A stretch of DNA of 64,000 nt from Megascapheus bottae. Lineage: Eukaryota > Chordata > Mammalia > Rodentia > Geomyidae. Positions 20,388 to 32,204 of the stretch are shown here, piece after piece. The DNA is taken from NCBI GenBank assembly GCA_024803745.1, contig JANJXV010000024.1, positions 20,903,927 to 20,967,926 on the forward strand. Reading direction: 5' to 3'. The number at the start of each line of letters is the position of its first letter. Position 1 is the stretch's first letter. The position numbers were made by a program, and so were the translations under genes. The notes beneath the pieces are model-generated. The model was not told where the DNA came from and did not search any database. It worked only from the letters and a program-made list of their open reading frames with translations.

Positions 20388-20634
20388 CTTCCCGGTGCCT
20401 GCCGCACCTGGGCAGCACCATTCCAGTGTTGCGGGGAGCCCGATGAAGTGAGGCGGAGGCAGATCTAGAAGCAGCCGCTCGGTGAACCCGGGAGGGAGAG
20501 GAAGGCGCGGGGACAGAGCAGCATGACGCCGCCGGGAGGGCTGGCTGCGCGGCGGGCTGCACGCGGCCGCGGCGCGACCTGTCCGTGGTGTTGAAGGCGC
20601 CGCGCTGCCAGCGCCCGCGCCCCCCGCGCCCCCG

Positions 20635-20745
20635 GCGCCCGGCCCAGCCTCTGCCAGCGCCCGCGCGCCCGGCCCCGGTGCGCCCTGCCCAGAGCGCCCT
20701 CCTCTGCGCAGCCGCCCGCCCCCCTGCGCCCGGCCCAGCCTCTGC
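20635..20745 (+). repeat. 20-bp direct repeat in the CpG island
   Basis: GCGCCCGGCCCAGCCTCTGC occurs exactly at 20,635-20,654 and 20,726-20,745, 91 bp apart, with related GCCAGCGCCCGCGC copies nearby. It looks like a local duplication in the leader. Confidence 0.9.
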
Positions 20746-21309
20746 GAACCTAGGGCCGGGACGAGTCGAGCGGCGCTGCCCCGGCGGCGTCGGCGCCGGC
20801 TGCCGTTTGGGGCCGCGTGAATGGCGAGGCCGGAGCCGGGCCACCCGGCAGCTCGCAGGGAGAGGCGGGCCGTGGCCGTGCGTCCGCGGGAAGCTCGCCT
20901 CTAGGAGCCGCCGTGGACCCGAACCAGCAAGGAGCCTGCAGGTGATCAGACCACGGAGATCGTTCATTTTGTCATTTTTAATTTTTTTTAACCTTCTATC
21001 CGGAGAGGAGAACATTTCTGGGCGAGCATCCCGGGGCGAGTCCCCGAGAGGGCCATCCGGGCGGCAGTCAGGGCAGCTGGCCCCGGCATCCGGAGGGTTC
21101 CCTGGGCCGCTGGCTGCGGGGTGGGTTTCCGAGCATCCTCCGGACATCCCCCGCCCCCCAGCCATTCTCCCCGAAAGCTGCGCTCGCCTCCTCGCCACGC
21201 TGCACAAAGGACCCCCAGCGAGTCCCAGCGGCCGCGGAGCAGTCGCGGGCTCTTAGGACAGCAGCGGCCGGAGTCGGGCTGCGCGCCGAGCCTCGCGGTC
21301 CCTTCCAGC

Positions 21310-21328
21310 GGGGCGGGGAGGGGGCGGG
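21310..21328 (+). promoter_or_regulatory. G-quadruplex-type motif / Sp1 cluster
   Basis: GGGGCGGGGAGGGGGCGGG satisfies a four-tract G4 pattern with single-base loops and contains overlapping GC boxes. It lies 260 nt before the start codon, in the likely 5' UTR. Confidence 0.7.
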
Positions 21329-21380
21329 AAGCCGCGGGGCCCGGGCCGCGGCCACCGGGCGGCTGCGCCAGCCTCGAAGG

Positions 21381-21425
21381 ATGCCCAGGAGCCCGCCAGA
21401 GCCTCTCCCGATCAGAACTTTTTAG
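21381..21425 (+). other. Upstream ORF, 14 codons
   Basis: ATG CCC AGG followed by an open frame to TAG at 21,423-21,425, in the probable TMEM178B 5' UTR. A purine (A) at -3 gives reasonable initiation context. Function not shown. Confidence 0.4.
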
Positions 21426-21557
21426 GCTTCCCGCCCCCGATCCGCGCACTCCCGGGGCTGCGCACCGGTGGCTGGGGGCTTCCCCACGCGGGGGCCCCTC
21501 CTGTCCTCTCCCCCCCCGGCTCGGCGGGCGCAGGGAGGGAAGGCGCGGCGGCGGATC

Positions 21558-21572
21558 ATGCCCATGGTGTAG
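21558..21572 (+). other. Minimal in-frame upstream ORF (M-P-M-V-stop)
   Basis: ATG CCC ATG GTG TAG lies in frame with the main ORF and stops 15 nt before its ATG. The TAG (21,570-21,572) also shows that the main protein cannot extend upstream in this frame. Two AUGs so close to the start could tune initiation. Confidence 0.65.
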
Positions 21573-24037
<2,465 letters not shown>

Positions 24038-24040
<3 letters not shown>

Positions 24041-24097
24041 CACAGACACACACACACCACCACACCACCACCACCACCACCACCACCACCACCACCA
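24038..24097. repeat. (CA)n/(CAC)n microsatellite
   Basis: ACACAGACACAG leads into CA units and then about eleven CAC (ACC) triplets. Confidence 0.95.
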
Positions 24098-24610
24098 GAG
24101 CTTCCTTTTCTTAGCAGTAATAGACACATTGTGGAAAAAAGTTCATCTCACATAATTAGAATTCACAGGCAATTCCAATAACATATAGAACATAATTTCT
24201 CCACTTAGTCACTGTTCTTCCTGGGTGGAAAGTTGTATAAGGAAGTTAAAAGGAAATTGATACCTGTATTTAAATTTAGGACATCTTCTAAGATGAGATA
24301 GAAGATATTTATGTTATTCATGAGAGGTCTCCGACTGCATCTTAAGACTTTTGTATTTTTTGTAATGTTTTTAAAATAAAAAATTAACATTAATTAAGCA
24401 TAATAATAAAATATTAAAATTAAAATGTTAAATTCTGGGAGAAGTGTTTTGGGTAAGGGCAAAGAAAAACCAGAGAAATAGATTATCTATTACTATTATG
24501 CTACAATAAGAGATTTATATAGAGATCCTATAGTACTAAAGAACTCAGTCATTTGTTAAATCAGTGTTTATTACATTAGAGTGTTCTGTTTATGCATTTA
24601 AAAATACAAG
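24098..24610. other. Unassigned AT-rich intron
   Basis: No repeat or gene recognised. Confidence 0.5.
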
Positions 24611-24880
24611 ACTGGTGCTGGTGGCTCATACCTGTAATTCTAGCTATTCAGGAAGCTGGGTTCTGAGGATTGAGGTTTGAAGGCAGTCCAGGCAGCAAAG
24701 TCCTTGAGTCTCATCTTCAATAAACTACTCAGAAAAGGCCAGAAGTGGGGCTGTGGCTCATGTGATAGTGTGCTACCCTTGAGCAAAAAGCAGCTCAAGG
24801 ACAGAGCCCAGGCCCAGAGTTCAAGTCTCAGGACCAGCAAAAATAAATAAATAAATAAAAATAATAAAATAAAACGAAAC
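24611..24880 (+). repeat. B1-ID composite SINE, plus strand, (AAAT)n tail
   Basis: B1 arm (GCTGGTGGCTCATACCTG), linker, right arm (GGGGCTGTGGCTCATGTGAT, AGAGTTCAAGTCTCAGGACC), then an AAATAAAT tail. Confidence 0.85.
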
Positions 24881-25010
24881 CACCAAATTAATAAGAAAAC
24901 AAGAGTCACATCTTTATCTGATCTGAAGGTAAGGTTGTTCGGATTCACATTCTTCCTGAAATCGTTGCTTCCCAGTGATTTGTTGCCATTGTTGGATCCA
25001 CAAGTGGAAC

Positions 25011-25228
25011 ACTGTGTATTTTTTTTTTTTTTTGCCAGTCTTGGGCTTGAGCTCAGGGCCTCAGCACTGTCCTTGGACTTTCTCAAGGCTAGAGCTCTAC
25101 CACTTGAGCCTCAGCACCACTTCCAGCTTTTTTCTATGTATGTGGTACCGAGGAATCGAACCCGGGTCTTCATGCATGCTAGGCAAGCACTTTAACCACT
25201 AGGCCAAACTTCCGGCCTGTGTATTTGT
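25011..25228 (-). repeat. IDL-Geo SINE, reverse, young
   Basis: T-tail, complete dimer (about 25,021-25,218) with CGAACCCGGG preserved. CTGTGTATTT flanks both sides as TSD. Confidence 0.9.
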
Positions 25229-25371
25229 TTTTATGATCAAACTTTTAAGTTCTTGGTTGGTAGGAAAGAAACACTTGTAAAACATAACATATCTGATAAA
25301 AATTCAGTTTGAGATAATGAATCCAGTAAAAGCGACCCCTTTTATTAAAAATTAATTTTATTTACTTTTTG
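25219..25371. other. Unassigned intron
   Basis: No repeat recognised. Confidence 0.4.
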
Positions 25372-25453
25372 TTCATGTGATACCAAGGAATTGAACCCAG
25401 GGCCTCATGCATGCTAGGCAAACACTTTACCACTAAGCCACAGTTCTAACCCC
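25372..25453 (-). repeat. ID-like monomer, reverse
   Basis: GTGATACCAAGGAATTGAAC, CATGCATGCTAGGCAAACAC and CCACAGTTCTAACCCC form a reversed ID monomer with no Geo partner. Confidence 0.75.
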
Positions 25454-25545
25454 AAGAGTGACTTCTAACTATAGAATAAATACCCAGGTATAGGGAATTC
25501 CAAGAGAATATTATTTCAAAAATTATGATTAAAAAAAATCAGCCA

Positions 25546-25760
25546 GCTGAGTGTGCTGGCTCATGCCTGTAATCCTAGCTACTCAGGAGGCTGAGATCTG
25601 AGGACTGTGGTTCAAATCCAGCTTGGGCACTAAAGACAGTGAGACTCTTATCTCCAATTAACCACTAGAGAACTGGAAGTGGCGTTATGGCTCAAGGGGT
25701 AGGGTGGTAGCCTTGAGCTGAAGAGCTCAGGGACAGCGCCGAGGCCCCAGTTTGGCAATT
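25546..25760 (+). repeat. B1-ID composite SINE, plus strand
   Basis: Well-preserved B1 arm (GTAATCCTAGCTACTCAGGA), linker CTTATCTCCAATTAACCAC, and right arm ending CCGAGGCCCCAG. The 3' end is truncated. Confidence 0.87.
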
Positions 25761-26469
25761 GGGTCATGGTTAACATGGTAACAAATGCTAGATAATACCA
25801 AAGAAAGATTTGCTGAGTAAAAGCTTTACTCAGTAATAGGGGAAATACCCAGTTCTTTTTGGATAATATATGGCAACACCCAAATTCATTACTTTTCATG
25901 TTCAGTAAGGTTTTACTTTCTTCTTGGAGGTAGGATTGCGGTCTCTGGATCTGACAGATAGGATAGGTGATAGGAACCAAGAATAGATTAATTGCTCCCA
26001 ATTGCATGTTACTATGCCCATAAGGAGTCTTAAATCAGGAATTCATAGCTTCTAAATCTCACTCCTGTCTCCCTGAAAAATTACTGTAAGAACTGGAAAC
26101 AGATCTATGGTAAGAATAGCTTTGAAATCCAAGAGACTTCTAGGTTCTCAAGAGGAAGAGCTGTAGGTAGGATTTTGTTGCTGAGCCCATTTATGTTCTT
26201 TGGTTTCTACTGACATGTTATGTTGTTAGGTTCTGAAATAGACTTATATTCTTACTCTAAGAATTTCTTATTTAGAAATCTGCCTTATAATGGACTTTGA
26301 CCCAGACAGTTTCCATAGTTATGAAGTGTTTTTCATTACTCTGAAAATTCTTTTTTTTTAAAGAACATCATGCATAGTTATAATTTAATAATGTATTCAG
26401 CAAATTTCTATGCAGTGTATTATGTGACAGATAGGCACTCATGGTTAAAATGGAAGGATGATTAAGACT
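25761..26469. other. Unassigned intron
   Basis: About 700 bp with no repeat or exon recognised. Confidence 0.5.
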
Positions 26470-26587
26470 AGGACTTTAGCCGGATGGTGGCTCAGACCTG
26501 TAATCCTAGCTCTTCAGGAGGCTCAGATTTGAGGATCTGGGCTTAAAGCCAGCCAGGGCACTAAAGACCTTAAGACTTGTGTGAGAG

Positions 26588-26640
<53 letters not shown>

Positions 26641-26990
26641 CATGGGGGCTTGAACTTGGCTTGTCCCTGAGCTCTTCAGCTCAAGACTAATCATCCTACC
26701 CTTGATCAAAGCCCCATTTCCCATTTTCTAGTAGTTAATTGGAGATAAGAGTCCCAGGTCCTTTTGTGTGCCAGGGCTGGCTTTGAACCTTGATCTTCAG
26801 ATTTCAGCCTCCTGAGTAGCTAGGATTACAGATGTGAGCCACTGCGCCCTGCTTGACCTTGAGATTCTTCAGTTAAGTACTGGAAAACCAGAAGTGGCAC
26901 TGTGGCTCCAGGAGTAGGATGGTAGCCTTGAGCTGTAGAGCTTAGAGTCAGCATCCAGGCAGAGTTCAAGTCCCATGATTGACCCCTCCC
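26470..26990 (+). repeat. B1-ID composite SINE split by another composite
   Basis: The left part is 26,470-26,577 (GTAATCCTAGCTCTTCAGGA to the linker). It resumes at 26,855 (GAGATTCTTCAG, ACCAGAAGTGGCACTGTGGC) and runs to about 26,990. The join reconstitutes one plus-strand element. Confidence 0.85.
26566..26866 (-). repeat. Nested B1-ID composite with (CA)n tail
   Basis: The reverse composite (26,638-26,854) carries a (TG)n run at 26,589-26,637 on its tail side. GACCTTAAGACT (26,566-26,577) and GACCTTGAGATT (26,855-26,866) match at 10 of 12 and act as its TSD. The TG run is therefore the insert's A-tail turned into a (CA)n microsatellite. Confidence 0.8.
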
Positions 26991-27009
26991 CCCCCAAAAA
27001 AGGACTGGG

Positions 27010-27262
27010 ACTTCAATATATATGTCAGTTGGAGGGCTTAACCTCAGGGCTTGTGTGCTGTCTGAATTCTTTTTGCTCAAGGTTAGCAATCTATCACTTT
27101 GAACCAGAGCTCCACTACTGGTTTTTGAGTTGCTCGATAAGGTAAGAAGAGTCTCATGGGGACTTTTCAAAGCCAGCTTGAGCTGGCTTTGAACCATGAT
27201 TCTCAGACAGCAGCCTCCTGAGTAGCTAAGATTACAGGAGTGAGTCACTAGTGCCTGGCTCA
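27010..27262 (-). repeat. B1-ID composite SINE with internal hairpin
   Basis: Right arm (GGAGGGCTTAACCTCAGGGC), linker, reversed B1 arm ending TCACTAGTGCCTGGCTC. It contains a perfect 13-bp inverted repeat at 27,166-27,193 not present in sister copies. Confidence 0.8.
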
Positions 27263-27344
27263 AAATTCTTATAGACTCTTAGTTTCACAGAGACTAAACT
27301 GTAAGAACAGAATGACAGCACCCTTTAAAATATGTGTGTGTGTG

Positions 27345-27500
27345 GTAGCACCAGATTGTATCAGCTGTGGGTGATAGAAGAGAGCTGGGAAAATTTTCCA
27401 GAGGAAATGAAATCTGAACAAGGCTTTGATGAGATTTGGAGGTAAGTTTGGAGGAAGGCCATTTCAGGCAAAAAGGCCAACATCTATAACTAGCTTGCCC
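27345..27500 (-). repeat. L2 fragment, reverse
   Basis: TTTTCCAGAGGAAATGAAAT, CTGAACAAGGCTTTGATGAG and AGGAAGGCCATTTCAGGC follow the reversed L2 3' region. Confidence 0.55.
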
Positions 27501-28059
27501 AGTGGGGGATCCCCTAGCCATATGGGGCTGTTTAAATTTGAAATAGACAATATTGAAATTAAAAAAATATTTACTGAGTTGCATTGGCCACATTACAAAT
27601 ATTTAATAGCTACATGTGGTTAGTAGCTGTCAGTTTTAATTGTGCGGATTACCATGAATATTCCTACCATCAGAGAAAATGCTTTTGGGCCACACTGCAT
27701 AGAGTCTATAGCCATTGGAAAGCAAGGTTATGCTTTGTTTCAGATGAGGTTAATTGCATGGGAATTTGTTTTTAAATTTAAGGATATTATTTCACACTTT
27801 GTGAAACCTTTTGCTTCTTGAGTGTTTGGGGCAGAAGGTTTTAGTTGATATTTATTTCCACTAACACTGTATTTTATTTATTTTCCATCATTAATTCTCA
27901 CTTCTTTCCCTTCTCTGACTTCATTAAAACAACTCACAAAATTGATAGAATGGGAAGGAGATTATTATTAATAATAATGACCAAACCTAAAACTTGGAGC
28001 TCTTCTTAAAGTTTTTTTTAAAATTCTTATTCAGAATACTCATGTTGCCCAATCCTACC
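27501..28059. other. Unassigned intron
   Basis: No exon or nameable repeat. A short palindrome ATTATTATTAATAATAAT is at 27,962-27,979. Confidence 0.45.
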
Positions 28060-28560
28060 TTATTTCTTTTCTTTAAAAAATTTTTTTATTGTCAGTATAA
28101 TGTATAGAGGGGTTACAGTTAACATTCATCAGGTAGTAGGTGCATTACTTCTCACACAATGATACTCCTTTTCATGTTGATCCACTCATCTACTGAGGGG
28201 CATCTGGATTGGTTCCATATCTTAGCTATGGTAAATAGTGCTGCAATGAACATTGTTGTGCTAGTGGATTTAGTCTTTCCTTGTTTTTGGATGACTGGGT
28301 AAATGCCAAGTAGTGGAATTGCTGGGTCATAGGGGAGTTTTAGGTTTAGTCTTTTGAGGCACTGCCACACTGCTTTCCATAGTGGTTGAACGAGTTTGCA
28401 CTCCCACCAACAGTGTAGTAGTGATCCCTCGGGGCCACATCTCCACCATCATCTGTTGTTATTAGATTTCTTGATCCTTGCCATTTTAACTGGAGTGAGG
28501 TGGAATCTCAAACTTGTTTTGATTTGCATTTCTTTTATGGTCAGAGCTGTCTCTTCTTAA
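28060..28560 (-). repeat. L1 3' end (ORF2 C-terminus + 3' UTR) with internal deletion
   Basis: The minus strand encodes an ORF2 C-terminal fragment (28,370-28,152) with LPYDPAIPLLGIYP and MFIAALFTIAK followed by WNQ, diagnostic of L1. The 3' UTR (28,073-28,172) then joins the ORF2 part directly at CATGTTGATCC (28,173-28,183). The sister copy at 38,170 has about 486 bp between these points. A dead 5'-truncated copy. Confidence 0.88.
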
Positions 28561-28584
28561 AATTTTATAGCCTTCAAAAATAGA

Positions 28585-29023
28585 CTTTTTCTTTTTTTAT
28601 TATTGTCAGTTATGAGGCTTGAACTCTGGGCCTGGGCAATGTCTCAAAGCTTTTCAGCTGAAGAATAAAGCTCTATCACTTTGAGCCACAGCACCACTTC
28701 TGGTTTTCTGGTAGCTAATTAGAGATAGGAGTCTCACAGGGGGCCGGGAGTATGGCCTAGTGGTAGACTGCTTGCCTAACATGCAGGGAGCACTGGGTTT
28801 GATTCCTCAATACCACATACACAGAAAAAAGCCAGAAGTGATTCTGTGGCTCAACTGGCAGAGTGCTAATCTTGCGAAAGCTCAAGGCTAGTGCCCATGC
28901 CCTGAGTTCAAGCCCCAGGATTGGCAAAACAAAGGAAAAAAAAAAAGAGTCTCATGGACATTCCTTCCTGGGCTGGCTTTAAACTACGATCCTCAAGTCT
29001 CAGAGTGAGCCACAGGTGCCTGG
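28585..29023 (-). repeat. B1-ID composite SINE split by IDL-Geo
   Basis: Reverse right arm and linker (28,590-28,739) end at GAGTCTCACAG. The B1 arm resumes at GAGTCTCATGG (28,947) and ends CACAGGTGCCTGGC. Confidence 0.87.
28729..28957 (+). repeat. IDL-Geo SINE nested in a composite SINE
   Basis: A full plus-strand dimer (28,740-28,946, starting GGGGCCGGGAGTATGGCC) is inserted with GAGTCTCA duplicated on both sides. This fixes the order: composite first, IDL-Geo later. Confidence 0.9.
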
Positions 29024-29032
29024 CAGGAAACA

Positions 29033-29275
29033 GATATTCTTTCTTTCTTTAGTTCTTTCTTTATTTTTTTTGCCAGTCGTGGGCTTAAGCTCAGGGCCTG
29101 AGCACTGTCCTTGGATTTTTTTTTTTCTCAAGGCTACAGCTCTACCACTTGAGCCTCAGCACCACTTCCGGCTTTTTCTAAGTATGTGGTACTAAGGAAT
29201 CGAACCCGGGTCTTCGTGCATGCTAGGCAAGCACTCTACCACTAGGCCAAACTCCCGGCCCCCTAGATATTCTTA
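29033..29275 (-). repeat. IDL-Geo SINE, reverse, with TSD
   Basis: A complete reverse dimer (29,043-29,265) with an extra T-run inside the Geo part (29,118-29,127). AGATATTCTT occurs at 29,033-29,042 and 29,266-29,275. Confidence 0.9.
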
Positions 29276-29493
29276 AAAATATTGTTTTTGTTTTTAAAAA
29301 ATATTCTCATTCTATAGTAGAGGGAGCCAAGGCACACAAAGGCCAAATAACATGTAAAATCTCACCATAACTGAATGAAGGTGTCAGCAGTTAAATTCTG
29401 GCTTTAGGTTTGGGAACCTATCCATCTCTGCTGGATCCATGGACTCAAGACTGCTGTGTAAATTCCCTAAAAAAAAAAAAAAGAAAAAAAAGT

Positions 29494-29690
29494 AGGGCTG
29501 GGAGTTTGGTCTAGTGGTAGAGTGCTTGCCTAACATGCACAAAAACGGGGGTTCAATTCCTGGTACCACATACATAGAAAAAGCCAGAAGTGGTGCTGTG
29601 GTTCAAGTAGTGGAGCTCTCGCCTTGAGGAAAGCCCAAAGACTGCTTAGGCCCTGAGCTCAAGCCCCAGGACTGACACCCCCCCGCCCCA
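29494..29690 (+). repeat. IDL-Geo SINE, plus strand
   Basis: GGGCTGGGAGTTTGGTCTAG start, B box GGTTCAATTCC, Geo monomer, and a C-interrupted tail. Confidence 0.88.
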
Positions 29691-30114
29691 AAATAATGCT
29701 TTCAGAGTCTCCATTCTAAATGAAAATATCCTTGTTTTGAGACCTACTGACAGAGCAGGTATATGTATGTTAGCCATATAAGTTTTGATATTTATTTTCT
29801 TTAATTTAGCAGAGGCTGGAATTTTTATGGCCATATTCAACTAGTATTCCTCTGCCCCCAATTATCCTGGCCCTTGAACTCAGGGCTTGGAGGGTAGGGA
29901 TTACTTAATTTGTAAATCAGATTTAGATCATTGTACATAGTAGGTCCTGAAAAATATTTTGCCCATTGATTACCAATCTTTAACCTAGAATATACCCATT
30001 CATATACAAATCCTGGTCATATACAAATCCCATGTTCAATTAGTAAACCTTTTCTAACTCATGCTCCGTCTGTTCAGCTGCTCTCAAACACAAGGCAGCA
30101 GGAAGGGTGTTCTG
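29691..30114. other. Unassigned intron
   Basis: No exon. GTACATAGTAGGTCC at 29,932-29,946 hints at an L2/MIR 3' end but is too short to call. A Geo-arm scrap (GGCCCTTGAACTCAGGGCTT) is near 29,869. Confidence 0.4.
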
Positions 30115-30270
30115 TGAATGGAGCAAACACATGACCAGAAGAGAGACTCACTTGCACCACGATGTGTCTGTCCTGAGTTCTATGCCAGGTGTTTGGAAAA
30201 GAGACAGGAGGGACAGGACAAAGAATGACAGTGTCATTGGGAGCTTGTACTCTAGCTTACTTTCTCAAGT
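30115..30270 (-). repeat. L2-like fragment, reverse
   Basis: GTTCTATGCCAGGTGTTTGG followed by GGGAGCTTGTACTCTAGC follows the reversed L2 3' end. Diverged. Confidence 0.45.
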
Positions 30271-30581
30271 TGCCAGTCAGGTGTGAGTATATACGAGGAT
30301 CTTGCTCAGGAGCTCCCATTGGCATCAAGTGTATCAGAAATCAACAGGGTATGGCTCTCATGGGGTGAGTTCTTTTCATTGAGTCAACAAAGTCAAGAAC
30401 CTTATTACTGATCTGGAAGACCAGCTTGTTTATTCTTTAACTGGTGGATCAGTAAGGATCAATTAGAGGATTCATTGTTTATGTATCCCACATCCCACTT
30501 TAGATTGCCAATTAAAAATATTGTCCCCTTCTCTGCTATGAGGTAATCCTAAGCCTTTAGGCAAAATTCTAAATATAGTCT

Positions 30582-30727
30582 TGGTTAGTTTCTTTTCCTC
30601 TCCCCTCCCCCTCCTCCTCCCCCTCCCCTCCCCTCCCCCTCCCCCTCCTCTTCCTCCTCCTCCTCTTCCTTCTTCTTCTTCTTCTTCTTCTTCTTCTTCT
30701 TCTTCTTCTTCTTCTTCTTCTTCTTCT

Positions 30728-30762
<35 letters not shown>

Positions 30763-30994
30763 TTCTCCTTCTTTTTCCTCTTCTTCCTCTTCTTTTTTTG
30801 CCAGTCCTGAGGCTTGAACTCAGGGTCTGAACACTGTTCTTGGGGTTTTCTCAAGGCTAGAGCTCTACCACTTGAGCCACAGCACCACTTCCAGCCTTTT
30901 CCATGTATGTGGTAACGAAGGAATTTAGCCTTGGTCTTCGTGATGCTCAGCAAGCACTCTACCACTAGGCCAAACTCCTGGCCCTGGTTAGTTT
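30582..30994 (-). repeat. IDL-Geo SINE whose tail is a ~205-bp (GAA)n/(GGA)n microsatellite
   Basis: TGGTTAGTTT is duplicated at 30,582-30,591 and 30,985-30,994. Between the copies lie a pure pyrimidine tract (CCCTCC, CCTCTT, then about 25 CTT units; 30,592-30,799) and the reverse SINE body (30,800-30,984). The tract is on the tail side, so it grew out of the A-tail. Confidence 0.9.
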
Positions 30995-31089
30995 GACACT
31001 CCACACACACACACACTCACAATCCCCCCCCCATATCTACTTCTAGTTATTGGACATTAGTTACAAATGTTTGTTTAGATAGGGATATT

Positions 31090-31306
31090 TTCCATATATT
31101 TTTTTTGCCAGTCCTGGGCCATGAACTCAGGCCCTGAGCACTGTCCTTGGACTTTCTCAAGGCTAGAGCTCTACCACTTGAGCCTCAGCACCACTTCTGG
31201 CTTTTTTTCTATGTACGTGGTACCAAGGAATTGAACCCGGGTCCTTGTGCATGCTAGGCAAGCACTCTACCACTAGGCTAAACTCCAGGCCCTCCATATA
31301 TTTTTT
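31090..31306 (-). repeat. IDL-Geo SINE with 14-bp TSD, inserted at an L1 3' end
   Basis: A reverse dimer (31,104-31,292) is flanked by perfect TCCATATATTTTTT at 31,090-31,103 and 31,293-31,306. The right-hand flank continues into an L1 3' UTR. Confidence 0.92.
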
Positions 31307-31375
31307 ATTGTAATTAATAGAAGGGTTACATTATATTCACCAGATAGAAGGTGCATTACTTCACAGATGGATATT
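31296..31375 (-). repeat. L1 3' UTR fragment, reverse
   Basis: ATTGTAATTAATAGAAGGG and CACCAGATAGAAGGTGC are the reversed L1 3' terminus shared with copies at 33,890 and 38,180. Confidence 0.75.
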
Positions 31376-31855
31376 TTTGTAACAAAACTCAGGAGAGGAT
31401 GTGTGTAACTTGGTAGAGGAGCAGAAAAGAAAATTATTGTAATGTCCTCATTTTTACTGCTTTTGAGAGATGTGTATGTTCTTAAAGAGGACTTTGTTTT
31501 CTCTTATGTGTAAAATGATGGTTTGGATTCTAGGAACTGCAAAACCTTTCATAGTATATGATGAGAAGGTTTAATTTAAGTGACAGAGTAGATGAAAGGT
31601 ACATTATTGAGATGTGTGTAAAGAGCGGAATAGGAAAATAGGGGAGAGGAAGTAACAAGAGAGCAAGATGGAGAGACAGAAATAGCTATTTCTAAATATA
31701 TCATCCCCAGTACTAATTCGCAATAGAAAGTTTTAGAAAACTAAGCAACTAAATTCTTACCATTATGCATACTCATGGAATAAAAATGAACCCTTTCTCT
31801 TTCTAATGATTTGAAATAGTATTTTGCAGATCGGGGTTAAAAATTTATAAACTAG
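31376..31855. other. Unassigned intron
   Basis: No exon or repeat recognised. Confidence 0.5.
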
Positions 31856-32047
31856 GACCAGGAGCTTGGCCTAGTGGTAGAGTGCTTGCCTAGCATGCAC
31901 AGAGCCCTGGGTTTGATTCATCAGTACCACATACGCAGGAAAAAGCTAGAAGTGGTGCTGTGGCTCAAGTGATAGTGTGCTAGCCTTGAGAAAACCCAAG
32001 GACAGTGTCCAAACCCTGAGTTCTAGCCCCAAGACTGGCAAAAAAAA
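31856..32047 (+). repeat. IDL-Geo SINE, plus strand
   Basis: GGAGCTTGGCCTAGTGGTAG start, GGTTTGATTCA B-box region, Geo monomer with TGTGGCTCAAGTGATAG, A-tail. Confidence 0.88.
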
Positions 32048-32140
32048 TTACAATCTAATAAAGTGTTGGCAGATCCATGTTAATGTACTTAATGCTATGG
32101 AACTCTACACTTAAAAAAAGTTAAAATGGTCAGTTTTGTC

Positions 32141-32174
32141 ACACGCACACACACACACACACACATATATATAA
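32141..32174. repeat. (CA)n-(TA)n microsatellite
   Basis: CA units followed by ATATATATA. Confidence 0.9.
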
Positions 32175-32204
32175 ATGAAATATTTCCCCTGTGTTATTTT
32201 GCTT

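Noticed and set aside
20029..21207. 392-codon open frame on the minus strand across the TMEM178B promoter
   Set aside because: Very Arg/Pro/Gly/Ala-rich with no domain or signal; expected by chance where stops are rare at this GC content. It lies opposite the TMEM178B leader.
20585..21256. 223-codon plus-strand frame before TMEM178B
   Set aside because: Begins at GTG rather than ATG, has Pro/Arg/Ala-rich composition, and lies in the CpG-island leader with no family features.
28152..28370. Minus-strand 72-codon frame with recognisable protein similarity
   Set aside because: It is the C-terminal end of a dead, 5'-truncated L1 ORF2, not a host gene.
30585..31016. Lys/Glu-rich and Ser-rich frames over 140 codons
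   Set aside because: Translations of a (CTT)n/(CCT)n microsatellite and a SINE.
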